A stretch of DNA of 64,000 bases from assembly GCA_963814805.1 (NCBI GenBank), contig CAWFER010000007.1, positions 124,001 to 188,000 of the forward strand. The letters run 5' to 3'. Positions 55,057 to 63,406 of the stretch are shown in pieces. A program made the translations under genes and the position numbers. The stretch is from AP-15 sp963814805. Its GTDB lineage: Bacteria > Pseudomonadota > Alphaproteobacteria > ATCC43930 > CGMCC-115725. How positions within the stretch are numbered: the stretch's first letter is position 1; every line of letters begins with the position of its first letter. The notes under the pieces were generated by a model. That model did not search any database and had not been told where the DNA came from. It worked only from the letters and a program-made list of their open reading frames with translations.

Positions 55057-55939
55057 GCACGCCTGCGGCCATGACGGGCACACGACGATGCTGCTGGGCG
55101 CCGCCAGATACCTCGCTGCGACGCGAAACTTCGAGGGCGCCGTGCACCTGATCTTCCAGCCGGCCGAGGAGGGCGGCGGCGGCGGCCGGGTCATGGTCGA
55201 ACAGGGGCTATTCGAGAAATTCCCGTGCGACGCGGTCTTTGCCCTCCACAACAAGCCCGGCATCGCGGTCGGGCAGATCGCGGCCAAGGCGGGGCCGCTG
55301 CTCGCCGCTTCCGACCGCTGGGACATCCGCATCACCGGGCACGGGACCCACGCCGCACACCCGCATTTCGGCATCGACCCGTTCGTGGTCGGCGCCGAGA
55401 TCGTGCTGGCGCTGCAGACGATCGTCAGCCGCTCGGTCGACCCGCTCGAGGCGGCGGTGGTCAGCGTCGGCTTTATCAACGGCGGATCGGCCTACAACGC
55501 GATCCCCGACGGGCTGCACATCGGCGGCACCGCGCGCAGCTTTCGCGCGCAAGTGCAGGATTTGATCGAGCGCCGCATCGGCGAGATCGCCCGCGGCGTC
55601 GCCGCCGCGCACGCAGCCACGGCCGCGGTGGATTACCGCCGCTCGTATCCGCCGACGATCAACGACAAGGCGCAGACCGAGTTCGCCGCCGAGGTCGCGG
55701 CCGAGATCTGCGGCCCCGATATGGTATTGCGCGATATTGCCCCGTCGATGGGCGGCGAGGATTTCTCGTTCATGCTGAACGCGCGGCCGGGCGCGATGCT
55801 GTGGCTCGGCAACGGCCCGGGCGAAGGCGGCTGCTTTCTGCACAACGCGCGCTACGATTTCAACGATGAGGCGCTGCCGGTCGGCGTCAGTTTCCTCGCG
55901 CGCCTCGCCGAGCGGTTTCTCGAAAAGCCGCCAACCTAA
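55057..55939 (+). pseudogene. M20 peptidase/amidohydrolase, 3' part
   Basis: Continuation of the gene begun at 43205. It resumes with MHACGHDGHTTMLLGAARYL (metal-binding Cys-x-His-Asp-x-His), FQPAEEGGGGGRVMVEQGLF (catalytic Glu), the dimerisation domain and the end motif APSMGGEDFSFMLNARPGAM. The frame is open throughout. It has an internal ATG but lacks the first 97 codons, including the first metal-site region, so an active enzyme is not expected. Confidence 0.9.
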
Positions 55940-56041
55940 AGTCCGGTCCACCGCCCTCATCCCCCGGTGTGCGCACCCCCGCGGTTCAACGGTTCACCCG
56001 CCTCCTGCGCCGGGGCGACGAACGACGCCGGCCGCCGCGCT

Positions 56042-58066
56042 TCAGCTTTGGCGGTGCGGGAAGACCGCCGCGCGGCCGAGGTGCGACGGTTGGAGCAGCA
56101 GGGCCGGGGCGGCGATGCCGACGGCGATCGCCGCGACCATCAGCGCGACGGTGATGCCGAGCGCCAGGGTCGCCGTCACCAGAAGCGGGTCGGCCGCCCC
56201 GTGGGCGATCTGCAGCCCGCCAATTACGGCGCGGAAGGCATAGGCGCCGGGCACCATCGCGACGACGCCGGGAAAGGCGAAGGCGGCGGCGGGCGCAGCG
56301 AACAACCGGGCGAAAGTTTGCGCCAGGAAGCCCGTCAGCAAGGCGCCGATCAAAGTGCCGGCGATGATGTCGATCCCGAGGTCAAGACAAAATGTGCGCG
56401 TGGTGTGGCTGGCGACGCCGCACAGGACGCACGCCCAGGTCAGGCGCGCCGGGACGCCGAACAAAAACGCAAAACCGAGCGCCGCCAACGCCGAGAACAG
56501 CGCGTCCTGCCAGAGCGCTATCGCCCGCGTCGCCTCCAAGACCGGAATGGCCACCCCGGTCGCCACCGTCGCGACGAACAGCCCCAGAGCGATCGCGGTC
56601 GTGACCAGCCCGGCGAAACCGAGGCGGCTGATGCCGAGGGTCATATGGTTTTGGATCATGTCGTGGACGGCGTTGATCAGCGGCACGCCCGGCACCAGAA
56701 TCATGCCCGGCGCCAGCAGGCACAAGGACGGGGTGGCGGTCTCCAGCAGCACGCCGCCGGCGCCGACGAGGCCGCTGAGGCAAGCGGCGGCGAACGGGAT
56801 GACGATCGGGTTGAGCTGGCGTCGGCCCAGCTCCAGACGCAGCCATGTTCCGGCGGCGCCGGCGAGCCAGGTCACCGCAAAGGTCGGCCAATCGCCGCCG
56901 AAAAGCCGACTGAGGCTGGCCGCGGTCAGAGCGAGTGCGACAACAACGAGCCAGCGCGGGTACACCGGCGGCCGGTGCTCGACCGCATCGAGCGCGGCCC
57001 GCGCCTCGGCCAGCCCGCACCGGCCGCGCGCGGCGTCGTCGACCAGGCGGTTGATCGCTGCGACGGCAGTCATGCCGACATTCATCGCCGGCACCCGCGA
57101 GCCGATCTTGGTGCGGAAATGCTCGCCGGCGACGACGGTCAGCAGCAGCGCCTCGTAGCTGACCATCAGATGCGCCTCGCAGCCGAACGCCGCGGCAAAG
57201 CGCGCCACTTCCGCCTCCACCTGCGAGGTATCGGCGCCGTTCAGCAGCAGCAGCCGGCCGATCAGCAGCGAGCGATGGGCGACTTCCTCGACCTGCGCCG
57301 CATCCGGACCAACGTCTACATTTTCCCGGCGATCGGGATGGCGGTGCTGGCGACCGAGGCCCGGCGGGTGACCGAGGAGATGTTGATCATCGCCGCCCGC
57401 GCCGCCGCAGAGCAGGTCGCCGAGGCCAACCTCGCGGTCGGCTTGATCTACCCGCTCATCGAGCAGCGCCTGATTGTTGGCGCCGACGTCGAGCATGACC
57501 GGCAGGGTCAATTGCGGCGGCACGCCGGCGCAGGCGGTGTAGAGCGCCAGCTTGCCGGCCGGAATGCCCATGCCGCCGACGCCGAGGTCGCCGAGCCCCA
57601 GAATGCGTTCGCCGTCGGTCGCCACGATAAAGCGCACATCGGGCTGCGGCCAGTTGGCGAGCAGACCGCGCAGCCGGCCCCGGGCGGTGATCGGCAGGTA
57701 CATGCCGCGGGCGACGCGAAAGATATGATCGAATTTCTGGCAGGCTTCGCCGACCGTCGGGGTGTAGACCAGCGGCATGAAGGCTGCCGGATCCGACATC
57801 AGGACGGCGTAGAACAGCACCTCGTTGCGCGACTGCAGGTCGGTCAGAAACAGGTATTTCTGCAGATCATTGTCGAGCGCGGCGAGCTGGGCATGGACCC
57901 GCGCGATCTGGGTTTGGAGCGTGTCGGCCACCGGCGGCAGCAGGCCCTCGATGCGCCGCGCCCGGCGGTCCGCCAAGGGAAAGGCGCTGCCGCGGTTGAG
58001 ACGGGGGTGGCGCAGCAGGTCATAGCCGGCCGGCTCCGGACGGCCGGGATCAGGCATGGTGGTCAC
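56042..58066 (-). CDS. Chimeric ORF: malic enzyme N-terminus fused to ThrE-type exporter
   Basis: A 674-codon uninterrupted frame of three parts. Codons 1-204 are the N-terminal domain of an NAD malic enzyme. Codons about 205-255 are antisense to an inverted malic enzyme fragment and look like random sequence. Codons about 256-674 are a threonine/serine exporter: DUF1212 domain (LLIGRLLLLNGADTSQVEAE, FGCEAHLMVSYEALLLTV), then ten or so hydrophobic segments. ThrE proteins export Thr/Ser across the inner membrane. No start codon for the exporter alone is seen near the junction, so either the fusion is translated or a start was lost in the rearrangement. Start is GTG 58066 or ATG 58057. Confidence 0.7.
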   Translation of the reverse strand: MTTMPDPGRPEPAGYDLLRHPRLNRGSAFPLADRRARRIEGLLPPVADTLQTQIARVHAQLAALDNDLQKYLFLTDLQSRNEVLFYAVLMSDPAAFMPLVYTPTVGEACQKFDHIFRVARGMYLPITARGRLRGLLANWPQPDVRFIVATDGERILGLGDLGVGGMGIPAGKLALYTACAGVPPQLTLPVMLDVGANNQALLDERVDQADREVGLGDLLCGGAGGDDQHLLGHPPGLGRQHRHPDRRENVDVGPDAAQVEEVAHRSLLIGRLLLLNGADTSQVEAEVARFAAAFGCEAHLMVSYEALLLTVVAGEHFRTKIGSRVPAMNVGMTAVAAINRLVDDAARGRCGLAEARAALDAVEHRPPVYPRWLVVVALALTAASLSRLFGGDWPTFAVTWLAGAAGTWLRLELGRRQLNPIVIPFAAACLSGLVGAGGVLLETATPSLCLLAPGMILVPGVPLINAVHDMIQNHMTLGISRLGFAGLVTTAIALGLFVATVATGVAIPVLEATRAIALWQDALFSALAALGFAFLFGVPARLTWACVLCGVASHTTRTFCLDLGIDIIAGTLIGALLTGFLAQTFARLFAAPAAAFAFPGVVAMVPGAYAFRAVIGGLQIAHGAADPLLVTATLALGITVALMVAAIAVGIAAPALLLQPSHLGRAAVFPHRQS
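57300..57453 (+). pseudogene. Inverted C-terminal fragment of malic enzyme
   Basis: On the plus strand, opposite to the rest of the gene, one frame reads RTNVYIFPAIGMAVLATEAR, then RVTEEMLIIAARAAAEQVAE and ANLAVGLIYP. This is the near-C-terminal segment of malic enzymes. It breaks off abruptly at both sides and is flanked by the malic enzyme N-terminal part and the exporter, both on the minus strand. The central NAD-binding region of the enzyme is missing. Confidence 0.75.
57454..58066 (-). pseudogene. N-terminal fragment of NAD-dependent malic enzyme
   Basis: About 204 codons with unmistakable malic enzyme sequence: LLRHPRLNRGSAFPLADRRA, PLVYTPTVGEACQKFDHIFR (family signature), IVATDGERILGLGDLGVGGM and LPVMLDVGANNQALLDE. 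It should continue for some 330 more residues but stops being malic enzyme at about 57454. It decarboxylates malate to pyruvate in intact form; here it cannot. It is upstream of the exporter part in the same open frame. Confidence 0.85.
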
Positions 58067-58096
58067 CTGCGCTTTGAAGGATGCAGCATTACGGAG

Positions 58097-59505
58097 CTAG
58101 GCGCCGGTCGCGACATAGGGGCGGACCATCTTGGCCGGGTCGACGATACGATCGAATTCCGCCTCGTCGACGTAGCCGAGACCGAGCGCCGCTTCCTTCA
58201 GGGTCAGGTCGTGGTCCATCGCGTAATGGGCGATCTTCGGACGCCTTGTCATAGCCGATCACCGGCGCCAAGGCGGTCACCAGCATCAGCGAGCGATGCA
58301 CATACTCCTCGATCTTCTTCAGGTTCGGCTTCGTGCCCTCGATCAGGAATTTGCGAAAATTGGCGCAGCCATCGGTCATGATCGCGATCGAATGCATGAT
58401 GTTGAAGATGATCAGCGGCTTGTAGACGTTCATCTCGAGATAGCCGCCGGCCCCGCCAAAGCCGACCGCGACGTCGTTGGCCATCGCCTGCACCGCAATC
58501 ATCGGTCAATGCCTCGGCCTGGGTCGGGTTGACCTTGCCCGGCATGATCGACGAGCCCGGCTCGTTTTCCGGGATCAGCAATTCGGCGAAGCCGGCGCGC
58601 GGGCCGCAGGACATCAGCCGGATGTCGTTGGCGATCTTGTAGAGCGAGACCGCGAGCGTGCGCAGCGTGCCGGACAACTGCACCAGCGCGTCGTGGGCGC
58701 CCTGCACCGTGAATTTGTTCGGCGCGCTGACAAAGGGCAGCCCGGTCAGCCGGGCGATCTCGGCCGCCGCCGCCTCGGCGAAACCCGGGGCGGCGTTGAT
58801 CCCGGTGCCAACCGCCGTGCCGCCGAGCGCCAGCCGGTAGACCTCCTTCAGCGCGTCGCCGAGCCGCTCCATATCGTCGTCGAGCATGCCGGCATAGCCC
58901 GACCATTCCTGCCCCAAGGTGATCGGCGTCGCGTCCTGCATGTGGGTGCGGCCGATCTTGACGATGTCCCGCCACTCTGCCGCCTTGGCGGCGATCGCGT
59001 TGCGCAGCGCGCGGATTGCGGGCAGCAGACGTTCGCTGACGCCGAGTGCGGCCGCGACGTACATCGCCGACGGAAAGGTGTCGTTCGAGGATTGCGACAT
59101 GTTGACGTGATCGTTCGGGTGCACCGGCTTTTTGCCGCCGAGCGGGGCGCCGGCGAGCTGGCTCGCGCGGTTGGAGATTACCTCGTTGACGTTCATGTTG
59201 AACTGGGTGCCGCTGCCGGTCATCCACACATACAGCGGGAACATATCCTGATGCTGCCCAGCGAGGATCTCGTCGGCGACCTGGACGATCAGTTCGTGGA
59301 TCTGGTCGTCGAGCCGGCCGCCGGCATGGTTGGCGTTGGCCGCCGCTTTTTTCAGGATGGCGTAGGCATGGATCATCTCGCGCGGGATCAGATCCTGGCC
59401 GATGCTGAAATGCTCGAGCGAGCGCTGGGTCTGCGCCCCCCACAGCTTGTCGGCCGGAACCTCGACCTCGCCGAGGCTGTCGGTTTCCATGCGAAAAGCG
59501 GTCAT
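58097..59505 (-). pseudogene. fumC: Class II fumarate hydratase, two frame breaks
   Basis: Fumarase C (about 468 residues) catalysing fumarate to malate in the TCA cycle. The first frame covers residues 1-340 including SGSGTQFNMNVNEVISNR-type and the signature GSSIMPGKVNPTQAEALT. A shift near 58500 leads to MIAVQAMANDVAVGFGGAGG. A second shift near 58240 leads to KIAHYAMDHDLTLKEAALGL and the stop at 58097. Length is 3n+2, fitting two inserted bases. The enzyme is essential in aerobes without another fumarase, so sequencing error is more likely than loss. Confidence 0.85.
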
Positions 59506-59584
59506 GCTGAACCTCCCCGGCGGCGCGGCTGGGTATGGAGCGTAACAGTTAATAAATCGCGACTGAAGCGCCGCCGCCCGCCCC

Positions 59585-60821
59585 TCACACCCGCTTGTAG
59601 AACACGCCGCCCTTCATGATGTGGGTCAGGTGCTCGCCTTGGCCGTCGAGGAGCGCGATGTCGGCGAGCGGATCGCCGTCGATCGCGATCAGGTCGGCGC
59701 GAGCATCGGGGGCGATCACGCCAAGCTCGCCCTTGCGGTTCAACAGTTCGGCGTTGACGGTCGTCGCCGAGCGGATGATGTCGATCGGCGCCATCGCCTC
59801 GGCCCGGATCGCGAATTCGTGAGATTGGTGGCGGTGCATCGCGCCCAGGAGATCGGTGCCAAAGCCGATCTTGATCCCGGCCATCTGCAAGATTTCGAGC
59901 GAGCGCAACCCGGCCTCGCGGACATCGCCGAGCTTCTTGAGGCTCTCCTCGGGAAAACCCAATTCGCGGCCAAAGCGATAGAGCGCGTCAAAGGTGACGA
60001 GGGTCGGCACGACAAAGGCGTCGGCGCTGGCGACCAGCTCGGCGGTGGCCTCGTCGATCAGGTTGCCGTGCTCGATCGAACGCACCCCGAAATCGATCGA
60101 GCGGGCGGATCGCCGCCGGAGTATAGGCATGCGCCATCACATAGGTGCGCCAGGCGTGCGCCTCCTCGACGATGGCGCGCACCTCTTCCTTGCTGTATTG
60201 CAGGTTCCACACCGGGTCATAGGGCGAGGCGACCCCGCCCGAGGCCATGATCTTGATCTGCGTCGCCCCCTTGCGCAGTTCGTCGCGGGCGGCGCGGCGG
60301 CACTCCGACACGCCATCGGCGATGCGGGCGAGCCCGGCGCCGCCCTCGCAGCAGGCGCAGGCGGTGACAGACACCGAGCGGGTGCGCGGTCTGAGATCGC
60401 CATGGCCGCCGGTCTGGCTCAGCGCCCGGCCGGAGGGAAAAATCCGCGGCCCCCGCACCAGCCCCTCTTCGACCGCTTCGGCCAGCCCGCCATCGGCCCC
60501 GCCGGCGTCGCGCACCGTGGTAAAGCCGCGCTGCAGCATGCCTTCGAGCACGCGCGCCGCCTGCAACGTCACCAGGCTCGCCGGTCGCTCGCCGAGCCGC
60601 GCCAACGCCTGGTCGACGGCAATGACGTGGACATGGGCGTCGATCAGCCCCGGCATCAGGGTGCCGCCTTCGAGATCGATGGTCTCGGCGGCGGCGCTGG
60701 CGATCGGCCGGTCCGAAACCTCGCGGATCCGGCCGCCCTCGATCAGGACATGGTGATCCTCGCGGCGCTCGTCGCTGGCGCCGTCGAGCAGCGCGCAATT
60801 GGCGAAGATGGTGGTCGCCAT
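59585..60821 (-). pseudogene. Amidohydrolase (imidazolonepropionase/prolidase-like), one frame break
   Basis: Metal-dependent amidohydrolase of about 411 residues. The N-terminal part has LEGGTLMPGLIDAHVHVIAV (HxH metal motif), QRGFTTVRDAGG and TQIKIMASGGVASPYDPVWN (the usual Lys and loop). A shift near 60100-60110 leads to ARSIDFGVRSIEHGNLID (third His region) and KIGFGTDLLGAMHRHQSHEF (Asp). Length is 3n+1. Members hydrolyse Xaa-Pro or similar dipeptides and cyclic amides. RBS GAGGCGG precedes the ATG at 60821. Confidence 0.82.
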
Positions 60822-60850
60822 TAAACCGCCTCTGCGCAATTGGTGAAAGA

Positions 60851-61363
60851 TCAAATCCTGTGCAGCGACACGATGGCGATGTAAACGGTCGAGATCGCGG
60901 CGATCACGAAGGTAATCGCCGCCATGATCTTGTATATGCGAGTGTAGGGCTGGCTCGTCCAGCGGCGACGGAACCCTCCGGACCGGTCACGGAATTCAAC
61001 CATTCTATGTTCCCAGCCGGGCAGAGGCGATGCCTCACCATACTCCAGCTCCTCGATTTTGTGGATGTATCCGGCCAGCTCTCGGACGATATCGGAGATT
61101 TCGAGGCTCTTGATCGATGCCAGCACGGCAAACATGACCGGTGTCCAGATCACGAGCAAAAAACAGAAATTGACGAAAAAGCTGGCGTGCGAAAACTTCA
61201 AATGCGGCTCGCGGGCGAAATTCGTCACCAGGATCGCATAGGCGCCGCCGATGCCGCCGGCGGTCGTCAGAATGAGCGTGTTCGCCTCGCGAATGCGTTC
61301 GAGAATTTCGGCGCGAAGAGAGTTGTATTCCTCCCTTCTGAATTGTGTGGCGTCGTCCGGCAT
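60851..61363 (-). CDS. Small membrane protein of unknown function
   Basis: 170-residue protein. A charged N-terminus (RREEYNSLRAEILERIREAN) is followed by hydrophobic segments at about residues 33-50, 66-88 and 144-167, with a cytoplasmic or periplasmic loop of about 55 residues between the second and third. It resembles the membrane part of several uncharacterised families but I do not recognise it. It lies 29 bp upstream of the amidohydrolase start in the same direction and may share its transcript. Confidence 0.6.
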   Translation of the reverse strand: MPDDATQFRREEYNSLRAEILERIREANTLILTTAGGIGGAYAILVTNFAREPHLKFSHASFFVNFCFLLVIWTPVMFAVLASIKSLEISDIVRELAGYIHKIEELEYGEASPLPGWEHRMVEFRDRSGGFRRRWTSQPYTRIYKIMAAITFVIAAISTVYIAIVSLHRI

Positions 61364-61526
61364 CAAGGATGATTTTTGCTGTGGAAACTATGCGCCGGCG
61401 GAGCCGCCGGAACCCGGTGCTCGCGAGCAGCGCCGCATCGCCCAAATCGGCCGCCGGTCTGGCATCCTTGCCCCGGCGCGGCACGGCAGTCTAACGTAAT
61501 TGCCCGACCCCTGGGGAGGAAAGGCT

Positions 61527-62468
61527 ATGACGACACTGATCATCGGCGGCGCCGGCTTCATCGGCCGCCGGCTCGTGCCACTGCTGGCCCAACGCGGCGA
61601 AGAAATCACCTGCATGGACATCAACCCCGGCGCCGCCTCCTATGAGCATCTGGGCAAGCAGGTCCGGGTGGCGCGCGGCGATGTCGCCCAGTTCGACGAC
61701 GTCATGTCGGCGATGGCGGCGGCGAAGCCCGACCGGGTGGTCAATCTGGCCTATTACCTCGGCAGCGAGCACCCGCCGCACGCCGCCTTCAAGCTCAACA
61801 TCCTCGGCATGGACAATTGCTTCGAGGCGGCGCACCTCGCCGGCGTCAAGCGCGTCGCCTATGCGAGTTCGCTCGCAGTCAGCGGCGAGCAGCATCATTA
61901 CGGCGACCGCGTCGTGACCGAGGACGATTTCCGCCACGGCCACGTCCAATACGCGATGCACAAGATCTTCAACGAGTGGCAGGCGCAGGATTACCGCGAG
62001 AAGCACGGCATGGAGATCACCGCGATCCGCCCGGCCAACGTCACCGGCAACGACAAGATCGTCGGCTCGGTCGACCACGTCTTCTGCATCACCGATCCGG
62101 CGCGCGGCAAGGCGGTCTCGTTCCCCTACAAGGATGCGATGCGCTGCCCGGTCCATGTCGACGAGATCGCCGAGATCTTCGCCCGGGTGATCATGGAGGA
62201 CAAGCCCAAGCACTGGATCTACAATACCGGCGGCATCGCGATCAGCTTGGGCGAGATCGCCGACATCGTGCGCGAGTTCCTGCCCGACGCCAAGATCACC
62301 TTCCAGAAGGAAACCGGCGGCAAGGAATTGTCGGGCAACTACCTGATCGACAACAGCCGCCTGGTGCAGGAATTCGGCATCCAGTACCGCCCCTACCGCG
62401 AGCGCGTCCTGCAGATCATCAACGAAGTCCGCCGCGAAGAAGGCCTGCCGCCAATCGCCGACCGCTAA
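61527..62468 (+). CDS. NAD-dependent epimerase/dehydratase (extended SDR)
   Basis: 313-residue nucleotide-sugar-type SDR. NAD motif GGAGFIGRRLVPLLAQRGEE is at the N-terminus, VVNLAYYLGSEHPPH follows near residue 73, and the catalytic Tyr-x3-Lys is in YAMHKIFNEW. The C-terminal half is typical of the family (GEIADIVREFLPDAKITF). The usual Ser/Thr of the triad is in ASSLAVSGEQ. Substrate unknown. A strong RBS (GGGGAGGAAAGG) precedes the ATG. Confidence 0.85.
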   Translation: MTTLIIGGAGFIGRRLVPLLAQRGEEITCMDINPGAASYEHLGKQVRVARGDVAQFDDVMSAMAAAKPDRVVNLAYYLGSEHPPHAAFKLNILGMDNCFEAAHLAGVKRVAYASSLAVSGEQHHYGDRVVTEDDFRHGHVQYAMHKIFNEWQAQDYREKHGMEITAIRPANVTGNDKIVGSVDHVFCITDPARGKAVSFPYKDAMRCPVHVDEIAEIFARVIMEDKPKHWIYNTGGIAISLGEIADIVREFLPDAKITFQKETGGKELSGNYLIDNSRLVQEFGIQYRPYRERVLQIINEVRREEGLPPIADR

Positions 62469-62568
62469 CGCATGGCATTGGTAGCCGGCGGTCAACGCGG
62501 CCCGCCGGTGCGCTCCACTGCGCTGGCGCCAGCCGATCGTTGTTTCCGTTTTTGGTAATGACCGGCCC

Positions 62569-62589
62569 AATATTGACGAAATATTGACG
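62569..62589. promoter_or_regulatory. Repeated AATATTGACG site upstream of unknown operon
   Basis: AATATTGACG occurs at 62569-62578 and 62580-62589, an 11-bp period (one helical turn), within an AT-rich patch. Each copy contains the palindrome AATATT. It is a candidate binding site for a regulator of the three-gene unit that follows, or a promoter with duplicated TTGAC. Confidence 0.4.
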
Positions 62590-63099
62590 CTCAGAAGCGA
62601 TATTGGTTGCGCTTCGATGTGCGTTCGCCAATTCGTTCCTGATTCCTACAGGAAAGCCAGTCATGTCCGATCAGCGCGACCCGACACGCCTGCGCCGACG
62701 AGTATCGCGTTGGCGACCGGCCAGATCGTCGATTTATCCTTCATACCCGAGACGCAACGCAACGCGTTAATGGCCGAATACATGCGGGGGACGCTCGACG
62801 TCGCGCGAAAGGCAAACGACCTGCACGTCGATGTGATGACCCTGCGAAATACCCTCGGTACTCTCGCGGACACAACCCGCCAAGTCTCGCAGGATGGGAA
62901 TTCGGTCACGGTTACTCTCACCCAGAGCACGGCGGTGGGGCGAACCGAAATCATCATGGGGAACACGGCAGAAGCCGGGAAGGGAAAGCTCGACCGGTCC
63001 CAGAAGGGCATCGAAACGAACTGGACACCCTATTACATCTTCGCTGTCATTGCGGCCGTGGTGTTGATGGCTATCGCCATTGCGGCGCATGGGCATTAG
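62584..63099 (+). CDS. Unknown protein with C-terminal membrane anchor (start uncertain)
   Basis: The frame is open from 62584. The convincing protein starts around SIALATGQIVDLSFIPETQR and runs through an amphipathic, coiled-coil-like region (DLHVDVMTLRNTLGTLADTT) and a beta-rich stretch (NSVTVTLTQSTAVGRTEIIM) to one membrane helix (YYIFAVIAAVVLMAIAIAA) at the very C-terminus. The start is unresolved. An ATG at 62663 with AGGAAAG upstream lies in another frame and would need a frame error to join. In-frame codons are TTG 62584 or ATG 62770. First gene of a tight three-gene unit. No family recognised. Confidence 0.5.
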   Translation: MTLRSDIGCASMCVRQFVPDSYRKASHVRSARPDTPAPTSIALATGQIVDLSFIPETQRNALMAEYMRGTLDVARKANDLHVDVMTLRNTLGTLADTTRQVSQDGNSVTVTLTQSTAVGRTEIIMGNTAEAGKGKLDRSQKGIETNWTPYYIFAVIAAVVLMAIAIAAHGH

Positions 63100-63104
63100 C
63101 AGCG

Positions 63105-63401
63105 ATGCTTCGGGTTTCGATCCGTGCGACGCCGGACACGGATGTCGATGCGGAAACAGACAAAATTCGTCGAATCGCCGAGAAGGATGGCCTTGAACCG
63201 GGGCTAGTCGACCATATCGCCTATGAGGCCGGTACCATCGTTCGCGATTTCGTTAACCGGGGCCGAGAGCTGAAGGCGCTCGGCAGCCAACTGACCGCCG
63301 ACCGCGCAATTCGCGGTGACGGATACGAGATCCGGGTGACCTTCAATACTTCGCCGAAAACCGGCCTGTTGGGACGGGTCCTGGCTGCTTTCCGCCGATA
63401 A
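63105..63401 (+). CDS. Small unknown protein in three-gene unit
   Basis: 98-residue soluble protein with an alternating pattern: beta strand (MLRVSIRAT), long charged helices (ETDKIRRIAEKDGLEPGLVD; IVRDFVNRGRELKALGSQL), beta strand (GYEIRVTFN) and a short tail. It starts 5 nt after the preceding stop and ends 5 nt before the next start. No family recognised. The spacing indicates that all three products are made together. Confidence 0.6.
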   Translation: MLRVSIRATPDTDVDAETDKIRRIAEKDGLEPGLVDHIAYEAGTIVRDFVNRGRELKALGSQLTADRAIRGDGYEIRVTFNTSPKTGLLGRVLAAFRR

Positions 63402-63406
63402 CCCTC

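Noticed and set aside
55967..58381. 804-codon plus-strand open frame
   Set aside because: It is antisense to the exporter, malic enzyme and part of fumC and has Arg/Gln-rich shadow composition. Only the short stretch 57300-57453 is real protein sequence and is reported as an inverted malic enzyme fragment.
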